Shown here: in pieces, positions 52,298-62,188 of the stretch
How positions within the stretch are numbered: the first letter of the stretch is position 1
Layout: each line of letters opens with the position of its first letter
Source of the DNA: Bradyrhizobium sp. NAS96.2
Lineage (GTDB): Bacteria > Pseudomonadota > Alphaproteobacteria > Rhizobiales > Xanthobacteraceae
Direction: 5' to 3'
Length of the DNA stretch: 64,000 nt
Assembly: GCF_001908235.1 (NCBI RefSeq)
Contig: NZ_LGHK01000037.1
Span: 16,324-80,323, forward strand
Notes under the pieces: model-generated
What the model was told of the DNA's origin: nothing
What the model saw: only the letters and a program-made list of their open reading frames with translations
Databases searched by the model: none
Program-made: the position numbers and the translations under genes

Positions 52298-52966
52298 CTA
52301 GGCACTAAGCAGGGGTCGCTTGAAACTCGAGGCGCTAATGTGATCGATGACATCGACAGCTACAGCATGCATTAAGACGATGATCCGGCTTTGAAGTACG
52401 AAAAGGTCTTCTGCAAGCTCGCCTTCAGTCTTTGTTCTGTCAAGCGTGAGAGCTTCGCCGTGGGCGCAGTCGTGTCGCATGGTTGTAAGTCGACCAATGT
52501 CTCGTCTCGAAGCCGCGTATCTTCCGGGATCGAGGCCGATACACTCCACTGCCCAGTTGAAATTTGCTACATTCATATTCGCGCAATCTAGCACTATATC
52601 GAGATCTGGCGGCGGAAGATCGTCGATGAGACAAGCCGTGGCGCTCCCTCGTTCTACGATCCCCTCATTAGACAAAGTTGCTAATGTGGAGCGCAATCGA
52701 TTAGCGAACAAGTTGACTTGAATCGACTTTTGACATTGTGACCAACTCACCCCAGAATCAAAAATATCCTGCATGGCTTGGGCAATTACGCGCTTTGTGA
52801 ACGCTTCGAAGTGCGCATAGGTCAAGACAATAAATGACCGATACGAATAGCTAAATGACGACCTCTCTACGAGAGACCGATGTAGATGAATTTTCGCAAC
52901 GGCTAACTCGGTTTCGCGCCACCGCAACTCATCATCGATTGTTTCCAATAGCTGCCTAGAAGCCAT
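52298..52966 (-). CDS. HEPN-domain protein (MAE_28990-like), candidate RNase
   Basis: 222 residues, all helical. The C-terminal part carries the HEPN catalytic motif R-x4-H as RHDCAH (Arg164, His169) within MRHDCAHGEALTLDR; the N-terminal YSYRSFIVLTYAHFEAFTKRVI helix fits HEPN proteins of the MAE_28990 type. HEPN proteins are usually ribonucleases used in toxin-antitoxin and abortive infection systems. The start lies 1 base after the stop of the DUF262 gene. Base composition is lower in GC than the neighbours. Target unknown. Confidence 0.75.
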   Translation of the reverse strand: MASRQLLETIDDELRWRETELAVAKIHLHRSLVERSSFSYSYRSFIVLTYAHFEAFTKRVIAQAMQDIFDSGVSWSQCQKSIQVNLFANRLRSTLATLSNEGIVERGSATACLIDDLPPPDLDIVLDCANMNVANFNWAVECIGLDPGRYAASRRDIGRLTTMRHDCAHGEALTLDRTKTEGELAEDLFVLQSRIIVLMHAVAVDVIDHISASSFKRPLLSA

Positions 52967-52967
52967 G

Positions 52968-54110
52968 TCAAACGCTCTTGATGGCTTCCTCCAGCACGCT
53001 TATCCGGCCAATTAGCTTAGACCTCTTGTTGGCTCCGGTACCCACGTTGCTCTTAAAGCTTTCAGATTCCCGCGCAGCAATGAGAGCTGCGTTGAGCGCT
53101 GCGGAGTTGGCCGTCTCAACCTTCTCTAGTTGCCTTTCAAAAGCGCATACAACGGCTTCATAATAGGCGGGCGCGAGCCCTCCGATGGGTTGTCCATTCT
53201 TGTATTTGCAAAACGCACCTTCTCCGGCGACCCGAGATACGGCACCAAACACACGCTTGAAGATGACCTCTTGCTGCTCATAATCAAACGCTTTTTGCTC
53301 CAGTAACACTGCCTCCATGTAGCTGTTGAGCCACTCAGCTACATTGCCATGGTAGTATTCAGTACCTTCTTTTGCCGCGAAGAACCTCAAAGCAAGCTCT
53401 TCGCGGCCGCGCTTCTCTTGATCCACCTCGGCGAGCGTCTCCGTCAATGCGGCGAACGCCGGAAGCTTCGACATTTTGATCAGGAATTCGTAGAAGGCGA
53501 TACCCTTCTCGCCGAAAATGCGAGCAGAGCAATTCCGAAGTTCTTGCTCGCTTAGTTCGGAGCCGCCAGTGTTGAGCCGCTTGAACATCTCGTAGCGGAG
53601 AAAATCTTTGCTTTGGCGTTTGATTACTAAGGCTCGGACGCCAGATCGCTTCAACTGAAGGCGAAGCGTGAGAGGCAGATCGGCAAACGAAAGCCCGTTT
53701 AGATTCGGTACGATATCGCATCCGTCAAGGATGAGCGGCGGCTTATCGACGATCTCGCTATCTATGAATTGAGCTATCGAGCTAACCCGCTGAAGCCCAT
53801 CGATCAATTCGTACCGCCCATCCTCGTTCTCGATGAAAAATATTGGAGGGATCGGGAGACGCAGCAGAACGGATTCAACCAGCCTCGATTTTTGCTGCTC
53901 AGACCAGCGGAAAAGTCGCTGATAGTCCGGATCAATTTTGATCTCGTCACTACGTTTGAGGTTTATGATCTCACCGAAGCTCAGATCGATTGCATCGGTT
54001 CGCACCTCTCCGATCTTTGCATCGATATCCGCCAGAAGCCGGTTTTGGCGATCGGTGTCGACGATCGCCTCGGGCTTCGTCTCGGAGCCTTCTTCAGGAT
54101 TCTTGCCCAT
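52968..54110 (-). CDS. DUF262 protein, partner of the HEPN gene
   Basis: 380 residues. The ParB/Srx-like DUF262 domain is visible: DPDYQRLFRWSEQQKSRLVESVLLRLPIPPIFFIEN, then the nucleotide-binding IDGLQRVSSI (family DGQQR) and FLRYEMFKRLNTGG. Family members such as GmrS and BrxU hydrolyse nucleotides and drive a nuclease partner. No DUF1524 HNH domain follows, so this protein lacks its own nuclease and probably controls the HEPN protein. It has a weak ribosome-binding site and lower GC than its surroundings. Confidence 0.85.
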   Translation of the reverse strand: MGKNPEEGSETKPEAIVDTDRQNRLLADIDAKIGEVRTDAIDLSFGEIINLKRSDEIKIDPDYQRLFRWSEQQKSRLVESVLLRLPIPPIFFIENEDGRYELIDGLQRVSSIAQFIDSEIVDKPPLILDGCDIVPNLNGLSFADLPLTLRLQLKRSGVRALVIKRQSKDFLRYEMFKRLNTGGSELSEQELRNCSARIFGEKGIAFYEFLIKMSKLPAFAALTETLAEVDQEKRGREELALRFFAAKEGTEYYHGNVAEWLNSYMEAVLLEQKAFDYEQQEVIFKRVFGAVSRVAGEGAFCKYKNGQPIGGLAPAYYEAVVCAFERQLEKVETANSAALNAALIAARESESFKSNVGTGANKRSKLIGRISVLEEAIKSV

Positions 54111-54260
54111 TAGACTACTCGAATGTTTGTCTTACCATTTGCGCCGGCTTGGAAAGCTTGGGCTTCACGGCGAGCGCAAAAGCGTAAGCCGGATATCCCT
54201 GAGGGTCTCTGGAAATATTCATGAACTGGCTTGATTGCAAGTAAGACGTTTCTCGTCCTC

Positions 54261-54298
54261 AAATAGAAGCCCGCTGACCGAAGGACAGCGGGCTTCCC
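54261..54298 (-). terminator. Rho-independent terminator of nrdJ
   Basis: On the minus strand GAAGCCCGCTG-TCCTTCGGT-CAGCGGGCTTC followed by TATTTG: a perfect 11-base stem, just after the nrdJ stop. Confidence 0.9.
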
Positions 54299-54321
54299 AA
54301 TAGGTGGCAACATTTCGGTGG

Positions 54322-57300
54322 TTACGAACACCCCGTCGTGCTTCCGCAAGTATCGCACTTCATACACGTGCCATTCCGCACCAGCGTGAAGTTGCCGCAC
54401 TCCGAGCACATCTCGCCTTCGTAGCCCTTGGCTTTCGCCTCCGCACGGCGCTCGGCCTTGCTGGGTGCGACGGCTGCGGCGGTGCCGGGCTTGCTCCACT
54501 GTTGCAGGGCCTCGAGCTTCTCGGTGGGCGAGAGGTCGTGGCTGACTTCCTGCTTCAGGGCGACCGCGCCTTCGACGGTGTCGGAGGCGCCGCGGGCGGT
54601 TGCGCCGTGGGAGGCGAGTGCGGTGACGCGGCTGCCGCCGGCGGGGGCGTTGTCGGCGTTGCCGGTGACTGCGGTCGAGCCGCCGCGCATGACGACGAGG
54701 TTGTCGGTGCGCGACCGGGTCAGGCCCTTCGACAGGTATTTTGTCGCCTGGTGCTGGGCGGGGGCCTCATCCGGCTCCTTGCCTTCCTCGACGCCCTTGC
54801 CGAGCGCGTCGAAGCCACTTTCGTTCGGATCGACATGGGCGAGGTCGAAGCGCGCCATGTAGCTCACCGCGAGCTCGCGGAAGACATAGTCGAGGATCGA
54901 GGTCGCGTACTTGATCGAGTCGTTGCCCTGCACCGGACCCGCGGGCTCGAAGCGGGTGAAGGTGAAGGCGTCGACATACTCTTCCAGCGGCACGCCGTAT
55001 TGCAGACCCAGGGATACTGCGATCGCAAAATTGTTGATGAAGGAGCGCAGCGCCGCGCCTTCCTTGTGCATGTCGATGAAGATCTCGCCGAGCCTTCCGT
55101 CGTCATATTCGCCGGTGCGCAAGTACACCTTGTGGCCGCCGACAACCGCCTTCTGGGTGTAACCCTTGCGGCGATCCGGCATCTTCTCGCGCTCGCGCAT
55201 CACGACGATGCGCTCGACCAGCTTCTCGACGATCTTCTCCGAGACCTGGGCGGCACGCGCGGCCATCGGCTTCTCGTAGAGCGCCTCCACCGCATCGTCC
55301 TCGTCCTCATCGTCGGAGATGAGCTGCGAGTTGAGCGGCTGCGACAGCTTTGAGCCGTCGCGGTAGAGAGCGTTGGCCTTCAGCGCCAGCTTCCACGACA
55401 GCAGGTAGGCGGACTTGCAGTCCTCCACCGTGGCGTCGTTCGGCATGTTGATGGTCTTGGAGATCGCGCCGGAGATGAACGGCTGCGAGGCCGCCATCAT
55501 CCGGATGTGGCTCTCGACCGAGAGATAGCGCTTGCCGATCTTGCCGCAGGGGTTGGCGCAGTCGAACACGGGATAGTGCTCGGCCTTCAAATGCGGGGCG
55601 CCCTCGACGGTCATCGCGCCGCAGATGTGGACGTTGGCGGCCTCGATCTCACGCTTGGTGAAGCCGACGGCCTGGAGCAGGTCGAAGCCGGGGGCTGCGA
55701 TCGCTTCCGCGCCGATGCCGAGCTGGTCGCGGATGAAGTCTTCGCCGAAGGTCCACTTGTTGAAGGCGAACTTGATGTCGAACGCGGTCGGCAGCGCCTT
55801 TTCCACCTTGGCGATGGCTTCGTCGGTGAAGCCTTTTGCCTTCAGCGTCGAGGCGTTGATGCCCGGCGCATTCGACAGCGAGCCGTGGCCGACGGCGTAG
55901 GCCTCGATCTCTGCGATCTCGCTCTCGCGATAGCCGAGCGCGCGCAGCGCTGACGGCACCGCCTGGTTGATGATCTTGAAGTAGCCGCCGCCGGCGAGCT
56001 TCTTGAACTTCACCAGCGCGAAGTCGGGCTCGATGCCGGTGGTGTCGCAATCCATCACGAGGCCGATGGTGCCGGTCGGCGCCACGACCGTGGTCTGGGC
56101 GTTGCGGTAGCCGTTCACTTCGCCGAGCGCCAGCGCGTCGTCCCACGCCAGCTTGGCGTGCGCGACGATGTCGGCCTGCGGGCAGGAGGCGTGATCGAGC
56201 GGCACCGGGTTGACCGAGAGCGCTTCATAGCCAGTCGCGTTGCCGTGGGCGGCGCGGCGGTGGTTGCGGATCACGCGCAGCATGTGCGCGGCGTTCTTCT
56301 TGTAGCCGGGGAAGGTGCCGAGCTCGGCCGCCATCTCCGCCGAAGTCTTGTAGGAGATGCCGGTCATCACGGCGGTCAGCGCGCCGCACAGCGCACGGCC
56401 TTCCTTGCTGTCATAAGGCAGGCCCATGGTCATCAGCAGGCCGCCGATATTTGCAAAACCGAGGCCGAGCGTGCGGAACTCGTAGGACAGCTCGGCGATC
56501 GCCTTCGACGGGAACTGGGCCATCATCACGGAGATTTCGAGCACGATGGTCCAGAGCCGGCAGAGATGCTCGTAGGATTCGATGTCGAACCGCTTGGTGG
56601 TGGTGCTGTAGAACGTCAGCAAATTGGCCGAGGCGAGGTTGCACGCCGTGTCGTCCAGGAACATGTATTCCGAGCACGGATTGGAGGCGCGGATGTCGCC
56701 GGACGCCTTGCAGGTGTGCCAGTCGTTCATCGTGGTGTTGAAGTGCAGGCCGGGATCGGCGGAGGCCCAGGCGGCGTAGCCGATCTTCTCCCAGAGGTCG
56801 CGGGCCTTGAGAGTCTTGGTCACCTTCTTCGTGGTGCGGCCGACCAGATTCCAGTCACCGTCGGTCTCGACCGCGCGGAGGAAGTCATCCTTCAGCGACA
56901 CCGAGTTGTTGGAGTTCTGGCCGGAGACGGTCAGGTACGCCTCCGAATCCCAGTCGGTGTCGTAGGTGTCGAACGAAATCTCCTTATAGCCTTGCTTGGC
57001 AAACTGGATGACCCGCTTGATGTAGTTGTCGGGCACCAGCGCGCGGCGCGCGAGCTTGATCTCGCGACGCAGGGCAGGGTTCTTCTCGGGATCGAAGCAG
57101 TCGTCGCCAGAACCCTCGCAGTTGACGCAGGCCTTCATCACGGCCTTGAGGTGCTTCTGGTTGATCTTGGAGCCGGTAACGAGCGCGGCGACCTTCTGCT
57201 CCTCCTTCACCTTCCAGTCGATATAGGTCTCGATATCGGGGTGATCGGCATCGACCACGACCATCTTGGCGGCGCGGCGGGTGGTGCCGCCCGACTTGAT

Positions 57301-58101
57301 CGCGCCCGCGGCACGGTCGCCGATCTTGAGGAAGCTCATCAGGCCGCTTGAGCGGCCGCCGCCGGACAGCTTTTCGCCTTCGCCGCGCAGGCTCGAGAAG
57401 TTGGAGCCGGTGCCGGATCCATACTTGAACAGGCGCGCCTCGCGCACCCAGAGATCCATGATGCCGCCCTCGTTGACGAGGTCGTCGCCGACGCCCTGGA
57501 TGAAGCAGGCATGCGGCTGCGGATGCTCATAGGCCGACTTCGACTTGGTCAGCTTGCCGGTCTTCCAGTCGACGTAATAGTGGCCCTGGCCGGGACCATC
57601 GACGCCGTAGGCCCAGTGCAGGCCGGTGTTGAACCACTGCGGCGAGTTCGGCGCGACCATCTGCTTCGCCAGTTGGAAACGCAGCTCATCGAAGAAGGCG
57701 AGGGCATCTTCTTCCGTGGAGAAGTAGCCGCCCTTCCAGCCCCAATAGGTCCAGCAGCCGGCGAGGCGATCGAACACCTGTTTTGCGCTGGTCTCACCGA
57801 CGATGCGCTCGTTCTCGGGCAGCGACGCCAAGGCCTCGGTGTCCGGCACCGAACGCCACAGCCAGGACGGCACGGTCTCTTCCTCGACCTTCTTCAGGCG
57901 CGCGGCGACGCCGGCTTTGCGGAAATACTTCTGCGCCAGCACGTCGGAGGCGACCTGCGACCAGAACTCCGGAACCTCGACGTTCTCGGCGCGGAACACG
58001 ACCGAGCCGTCCGGATTGCGGATCTCTGAGGTGGTCAGGCGGAAATTGATCCCGGCGTAGGGGGATTGTCCGCTGGTGGTGTTGCGTCGTTCGATTCGCA
58101 T
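54322..58101 (-). CDS. nrdJ: Adenosylcobalamin-dependent ribonucleotide reductase (class II)
   Basis: 1259 residues. Converts ribonucleotides to deoxyribonucleotides with a B12 radical. Visible are the start [57 protein letters not shown] (active-site Cys/Glu region) and a C-terminal zinc-ribbon with CSECGNF and [14 protein letters not shown], the redox tail. Size is normal for the long alphaproteobacterial form. No class I nrdAB is seen in the window. A leader of over 450 bases precedes it. Confidence 0.98.
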   Translation of the reverse strand: MRIERRNTTSGQSPYAGINFRLTTSEIRNPDGSVVFRAENVEVPEFWSQVASDVLAQKYFRKAGVAARLKKVEEETVPSWLWRSVPDTEALASLPENERIVGETSAKQVFDRLAGCWTYWGWKGGYFSTEEDALAFFDELRFQLAKQMVAPNSPQWFNTGLHWAYGVDGPGQGHYYVDWKTGKLTKSKSAYEHPQPHACFIQGVGDDLVNEGGIMDLWVREARLFKYGSGTGSNFSSLRGEGEKLSGGGRSSGLMSFLKIGDRAAGAIKSGGTTRRAAKMVVVDADHPDIETYIDWKVKEEQKVAALVTGSKINQKHLKAVMKACVNCEGSGDDCFDPEKNPALRREIKLARRALVPDNYIKRVIQFAKQGYKEISFDTYDTDWDSEAYLTVSGQNSNNSVSLKDDFLRAVETDGDWNLVGRTTKKVTKTLKARDLWEKIGYAAWASADPGLHFNTTMNDWHTCKASGDIRASNPCSEYMFLDDTACNLASANLLTFYSTTTKRFDIESYEHLCRLWTIVLEISVMMAQFPSKAIAELSYEFRTLGLGFANIGGLLMTMGLPYDSKEGRALCGALTAVMTGISYKTSAEMAAELGTFPGYKKNAAHMLRVIRNHRRAAHGNATGYEALSVNPVPLDHASCPQADIVAHAKLAWDDALALGEVNGYRNAQTTVVAPTGTIGLVMDCDTTGIEPDFALVKFKKLAGGGYFKIINQAVPSALRALGYRESEIAEIEAYAVGHGSLSNAPGINASTLKAKGFTDEAIAKVEKALPTAFDIKFAFNKWTFGEDFIRDQLGIGAEAIAAPGFDLLQAVGFTKREIEAANVHICGAMTVEGAPHLKAEHYPVFDCANPCGKIGKRYLSVESHIRMMAASQPFISGAISKTINMPNDATVEDCKSAYLLSWKLALKANALYRDGSKLSQPLNSQLISDDEDEDDAVEALYEKPMAARAAQVSEKIVEKLVERIVVMREREKMPDRRKGYTQKAVVGGHKVYLRTGEYDDGRLGEIFIDMHKEGAALRSFINNFAIAVSLGLQYGVPLEEYVDAFTFTRFEPAGPVQGNDSIKYATSILDYVFRELAVSYMARFDLAHVDPNESGFDALGKGVEEGKEPDEAPAQHQATKYLSKGLTRSRTDNLVVMRGGSTAVTGNADNAPAGGSRVTALASHGATARGASDTVEGAVALKQEVSHDLSPTEKLEALQQWSKPGTAAAVAPSKAERRAEAKAKGYEGEMCSECGNFTLVRNGTCMKCDTCGSTTGCS

Positions 58102-58560
58102 GGTCGAGCCCCGTCACTTCTTCTGCCCGGTCCCACGTTTCCCCGCAGGTTGCCGGAATGTTATCTGTTCGCGGACTTCGGAACACGCGTGGGCACGCCT
58201 CCCGTCATCCGCAGCTCAGCCGGTGGATCCGGCCTGTTCTCTCGTCCGCTCGGCGCCGGTTTGGCCCGGCCCTGCGGCGGCACGTTCCCTGGGGGGTGCC
58301 CGACTGGTCGGGTCCTCCGGTCATGCATTCAACGCCCCAAAACGCTTCACGCGACACGTCACGCGTACGCTTCTTTGCGGGCCGGTTACGGCCTCTGTTT
58401 CCGGGTCCTTCTCGGCCCGTTTGTCGATCCCGACGGCGGCCCAAAATCAGGGCAGACAAGCCCTTCACCCGCGGCCCGAAGGCCTGGCGGAGTGGTCATT
58501 TTGGAACCCTTGTGGGAGCGACCGGCGGGGACCCAAACACACTCGCGCCGAACAGGTTGA

Positions 58561-58590
58561 AAGCTAGGCCATGTCCGTCACGCCCGTCAA
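58561..58590 (-). promoter_or_regulatory. Candidate sigma-70 promoter of nrdJ
   Basis: On the minus strand TTGACG (58590-58585), an 18-base spacer and TAGCTT (58566-58561). Transcription would begin near 58554 and give a leader of about 450 bases. Confidence 0.45.
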
Positions 58591-58629
58591 GGACTAGTAC
58601 GAGTTTCTGAATCAAACACTAAATATGGT
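58585..58629. promoter_or_regulatory. Candidate pair of NrdR boxes upstream of nrdJ
   Basis: ACACTAAATATGGT (58616-58629) matches the NrdR consensus at 12 of 14 positions when variable ones are counted. A weaker half-match ending CTAGT lies exactly 31 bases away (58585-58598), the usual spacing of NrdR box pairs, and covers the -35 element. Confidence 0.5.
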
Positions 58630-58929
58630 GGAAGGAGGGGGATAACAGGGGGCGGTGCCGCGCCTGTGATCGAGCCAACTATCGGTGAGTCCTCGGGGAT
58701 TCCCAAGCCAAAAAAATTCCTAGCGCCTGTGGATTGGAGTTTCGCCCCGCTGTTCACAGGCGAAGTTTTTATTCGCCGTCCCGGATTGAATTTTTGGGAC
58801 TCACGTAGGCCTACGGGCAAACTACGGATCAGGCATGTCAGAGGCGTGATGGTGGGGCGACAAAATCGCGGGCAAGCTGCGGCCGACTCACATCCTTTTC
58901 ATACCCATTTCGTCCCCTTGCCGGGTTCC

Positions 58930-59823
58930 ATGACAGATAAGAAGCCTCATGCGCGGCCGCGCCTTGCGCCCGCCGGCCTGATGTTCCTCGCCATCACCTC
59001 GGTGGGCTGGGGGTTCAACTGGCCGTCCACAAAATTCCTGCTCAGCGAGCTGCCGCCGCTGACCCTGCGCGGCACCACCGGGGTGATCGGCGCGGTGCTG
59101 CTGGCCGTGCTGGCGCTGATCCGTTCCCAGAGCCTGCATGTCGAGGCGAAGCTGTGGCCGCGCCTCGTGCTGTATGCGGCGCTCAACGTCACCGGCTGGA
59201 TGGTGCTGATGGGGCTGGCGCTGCTCTGGCTGCCGGCGAGCGAGACCGCGCTGATCGCCTACACCATGCCGGTGTGGGCCTCGCTCTTGGCCTGGCCGGT
59301 GCTCGGCGAGCGGCCGACGCTGCTGCGGACGATCGCGCTTGTGATGGCGTTCGCGGGGCTCGCCGCGATCATGGGCGGCAACGGGGTTTCCGCGAGCGAG
59401 GAGAAACTGCCGGGAATCATCATGGCGCTCGGCGGCGCCTTCGGCTTTGCGCTCGGCACGGTGCTGGCGAAGAAATATCCGCTGGTGATGCCGCCGATCC
59501 CGGCCGCGGCCTGGCAGATCGGTCTCGGCTGCGTGCCGATCGCGATCGTCGGTTTCCTGATCGAGACCACGCATATCGACCGCATCACGACGGTGGGCTG
59601 GTGGCTCCTGGTTTATTCGACGCTGATCCAGTTCTGCGTCGCCTATGTCGCATGGTTTGCTGCGCTGGCGCGGTTGCCGGCCTCGGTGGCGGCGATCGGG
59701 ACCATGGCGGTGCCGGTCATCGGCGTAATCGCCTCCGCGGTCGCGCTGCACGAGCCGCTCGGGCCGATCCAGATCACGGCGCTGCTGTTCACGCTCGCCG
59801 GCGTCGCGCTGGCGACGCGGTAG
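58930..59823 (+). CDS. EamA/DMT-family transporter 1
   Basis: 297 residues with ten membrane helices in two EamA halves: ITSVGWGFNWPSTKFLLSELPPLTLRGTTGVIGA and the later WQIGLGCVPIAIVGFLIE. Such proteins export amino acids or metabolites. The ATG at 58930 starts MTDKKPHARP; the long frame back to 58666 includes the leader. A paralogue at 62768 is about equally long. Confidence 0.92.
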   Translation: MTDKKPHARPRLAPAGLMFLAITSVGWGFNWPSTKFLLSELPPLTLRGTTGVIGAVLLAVLALIRSQSLHVEAKLWPRLVLYAALNVTGWMVLMGLALLWLPASETALIAYTMPVWASLLAWPVLGERPTLLRTIALVMAFAGLAAIMGGNGVSASEEKLPGIIMALGGAFGFALGTVLAKKYPLVMPPIPAAAWQIGLGCVPIAIVGFLIETTHIDRITTVGWWLLVYSTLIQFCVAYVAWFAALARLPASVAAIGTMAVPVIGVIASAVALHEPLGPIQITALLFTLAGVALATR

Positions 59824-59883
59824 GTGCATCTCGCTCCGAATTATGCGGTGGTTAGCGCCAGGATGATTCTAACCCCGTCATCC

Positions 59884-59915
59884 GGCGCTAGCGGACCATG
59901 GCGCTAGCGGACCAT
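59884..59915. repeat. 16-bp tandem duplication
   Basis: GGCGCTAGCGGACCAT occurs twice in direct succession between the convergent transporter and kinase genes. Confidence 0.9.
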
Positions 59916-59931
59916 CGAGATAAGAGTCACA

Positions 59932-62169
59932 TCACTCGCCGAGCGCCTGCTGCAGCATGCTGGCGAGCTGGGCCTTGCGGTAGGGCTTTGCCAAGAGCAG
60001 CACGCCTTGATCGAGGCGGCCATGATGCACGATCGCGTTCTCGGTATAGCCCGAGGTGTAGAGCACCTTGATGCCGGGCCGCCGTTTTCTCACTTCGTCG
60101 GCAAGCTGGCGGCCGTTCATGCCGCCCGGCATGATGACGTCGGTGAACAACAGGTCGAACTTCTCGCCCTTGTCGACCAGCGCCAGCGCGGCGCGGGCAT
60201 CGGGCACGGCGATGGTCTTGTAGCCGAGACTGCCGAGCTGCGTGACGACGTAGTTGCGCACCAGCTGGTCGTCTTCCACCACCAGGATGACTTCGCTGCC
60301 GCGCCGCGGCGGCTCCGGCGCGGGCGCTTCGACCTCGACCTGGCCGCGGGCAGGGGGCAGATAAAGCTTGATCGTGGTGCCGTGGCCTTCCTCGCTGTAG
60401 ATCTTGATGTGGCCGCCGGACTGCTTGACGAAGCCGTACACCATGCTCATGCCGAGACCGGAGCCCTTGCCGACCTCCTTGGTGGTGAAGAACGGCTCGA
60501 ACACCTTGTCCTGCACGGCGTGCGACATGCCGGTGCCGGTGTCGCTGACCGCGAGCAGCACGTAGCGGCCCGGCGTGATGTCGGGATTAACAGCCGCATA
60601 GGCATCGTCGAGCACGATGTTGCTGGTCTCGAACAACAGCTTGCCGCCGTTCGGCATCGCGTCGCGGGCGTTGATCGCCATGTTGAGCAGCGAGTTGGCA
60701 AGCTGCGACGGATCGATATGGACGCTGGCGACATCCGATGCCAGCACCGAACTGATCTCGATCTGTTCGCCGAGCGTCGGCCGCAGCAGTTTTGCGATAT
60801 CGACCACGGTGCCGTTGATGTCGACGGTGCGCGGCTCCAGCGGCTGGCGGCGGGCGAAGGCGAGCAGATGCTGGATCAGCTCGCGGCATCGCTCGGCGGC
60901 GCGGTCGATCAGCTCGGCGGTCTGCGCAAGCTTCGGCTGGCTGCGCAGGCTGTCGACCAGCGTCTCGGTGGTGCCGGTGATGACCGTCAGCATGTTGTTG
61001 AAGTCGTGCGCGACGCCGCCGGTCAGCTTGCCGATGGCGTCGAGCTTCTGCGCCTGTTGCAGCTTGTGCTCGGTTTCGCGCGAGGCGGTGATGTCGTGAT
61101 AGATCAGCGCCGCGCCGGTGACGGCGTCGTCGCCGTCACGCAGCGGCCGGCCCGACACCACGAGGTGCATCGCGGCGGTGCCCCGGATCGGCTTGGCGAT
61201 GAATTCCAGACCGTCGAATTCCTCGCCGCGCAGCGCCCTGGCCGAGGGCATGTCGTCGGCCTGCATCGGTGTGACGCCGTCGGACTGGAACACGTTGCTC
61301 ATGGCGCGCAGCTGCCGGACCGTCATGCCCGGCTTGTAGCGCAGCACCTTCTCGGCGGCCGGGTTCGACAGCAGCACGATGCCTTCGGTGTCGATCACAA
61401 GCACCGCTTCCGCCATGCTGCGGAAGGTGGTCTCCATGACCGAGGTCGAACGGCGCAGCCCTTCGAGCGCGGCGCCGAGATCCTTGGTGCGCTCGGCCAC
61501 CTTGCCCTCGAGCGACAGATTGGTCGCCTTGGTCGCGCTGAGCGCGCCTTGCAGTTCGCGGCTGGCGCGCCGGGCCGTCACCGTCAGCGCGACCGCGAGC
61601 AGCAGGATCATCGCGACGCCCGCGAGGTCGATGGCCAGCAGCAGCCGCCCATTGGTCTTGGATTGGTCGGTGCGAATCCCGAGCAGGCGGCGCTCTTCGG
61701 TGACCAGGCGATCGAGCGCGGTCCCGACCTTGTCCATCAGCGAACGGCTCTCGTCGGCGGAGATCAGCGCCGCGGCGCCGGCCGTGTCGCCCGCCGTGCG
61801 CAACCTGATCAGCTCGGCGCCGAGCGCGATGGCGCGATCGACCTGTCCCCTGGTACCCGCGATCAGCCGCGCTTCCTCGGGCGCCGACTTCACCGCGTTC
61901 GTCAGCTCGTCGAAGGCGGCGGTGAGGGCGACGCTCTGCTCGCGGAACTCGTCGGCGAAGGATGTATCGCCCGTCAGCGCGAAGCCGCGCGCCGCGCTCT
62001 CGACGCCCCGCGGCAGCGGACGCGCATCGGAAATGCATTTCAGGATTCGGAGCGTGCGATCGACCGAATCAATCTCGCTGCGCGACTTGACGTCGAGCCC
62101 GATCGACGCCGCGCTGATGACGAGGAGGATCGCAAGGCCACTGCCGAGGATGAGACGCTGGGAAGCCAT
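59932..62169 (-). CDS. Hybrid sensor histidine kinase with CHASE3-like sensor, PAS and REC domains
   Basis: 745 residues. Membrane helices at about 10-30 and 175-200 surround a CHASE3-like helical domain (RILKCISDARPLPRGVESAARGFALTGD). Then a PAS domain (about 245-350), the dimerisation/phosphoacceptor segment GGVAHDFNNMLTVITGTTE, an ATPase domain (SDTGTGMSH, FEPFFTTKEVGKGSGLGMSM) and a C-terminal receiver domain (ILVVEDDQL, FTDVIMPGG). It is preceded 19 bases upstream by a stand-alone response regulator. Signal unknown. Confidence 0.95.
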   Translation of the reverse strand: MASQRLILGSGLAILLVISAASIGLDVKSRSEIDSVDRTLRILKCISDARPLPRGVESAARGFALTGDTSFADEFREQSVALTAAFDELTNAVKSAPEEARLIAGTRGQVDRAIALGAELIRLRTAGDTAGAAALISADESRSLMDKVGTALDRLVTEERRLLGIRTDQSKTNGRLLLAIDLAGVAMILLLAVALTVTARRASRELQGALSATKATNLSLEGKVAERTKDLGAALEGLRRSTSVMETTFRSMAEAVLVIDTEGIVLLSNPAAEKVLRYKPGMTVRQLRAMSNVFQSDGVTPMQADDMPSARALRGEEFDGLEFIAKPIRGTAAMHLVVSGRPLRDGDDAVTGAALIYHDITASRETEHKLQQAQKLDAIGKLTGGVAHDFNNMLTVITGTTETLVDSLRSQPKLAQTAELIDRAAERCRELIQHLLAFARRQPLEPRTVDINGTVVDIAKLLRPTLGEQIEISSVLASDVASVHIDPSQLANSLLNMAINARDAMPNGGKLLFETSNIVLDDAYAAVNPDITPGRYVLLAVSDTGTGMSHAVQDKVFEPFFTTKEVGKGSGLGMSMVYGFVKQSGGHIKIYSEEGHGTTIKLYLPPARGQVEVEAPAPEPPRRGSEVILVVEDDQLVRNYVVTQLGSLGYKTIAVPDARAALALVDKGEKFDLLFTDVIMPGGMNGRQLADEVRKRRPGIKVLYTSGYTENAIVHHGRLDQGVLLLAKPYRKAQLASMLQQALGE

Positions 62170-62188
62170 CGACGATTAGTACGAGCAA

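Larger units (their letters stand above)
58102..58929. promoter_or_regulatory. Long intergenic region between nrdJ and a DMT transporter gene
   Basis: 828 bases. The half next to nrdJ (58102 to about 58554) would be its transcribed leader and is strongly GC-rich with several inverted repeats; no reading frame in it has a good start. The rest contains the nrdJ promoter and the promoter for the divergent transporter. I could not find a cobalamin riboswitch core by eye. Confidence 0.5.

Noticed and set aside
47634..52302. The run of palindromic repeats as a CRISPR array
   Set aside because: Repeats are long, mostly palindromic, irregularly spaced and separated by genes; there are no uniform spacers or cas genes.
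56158..57351. 397-codon forward frame inside nrdJ
   Set aside because: Antisense to the conserved class II reductase; no domain.
58205..58468. Minus-strand frame of 87 codons in the nrdJ leader as an upstream peptide gene
   Set aside because: Arg/Gly-rich translation, no ribosome-binding site, likely a by-product of GC-rich leader structure.
58102..58560. Cobalamin riboswitch in the nrdJ leader
   Set aside because: Expected given B12 dependence, but neither the B12 box nor the conserved core could be found on the minus strand by eye; a covariance scan is needed.
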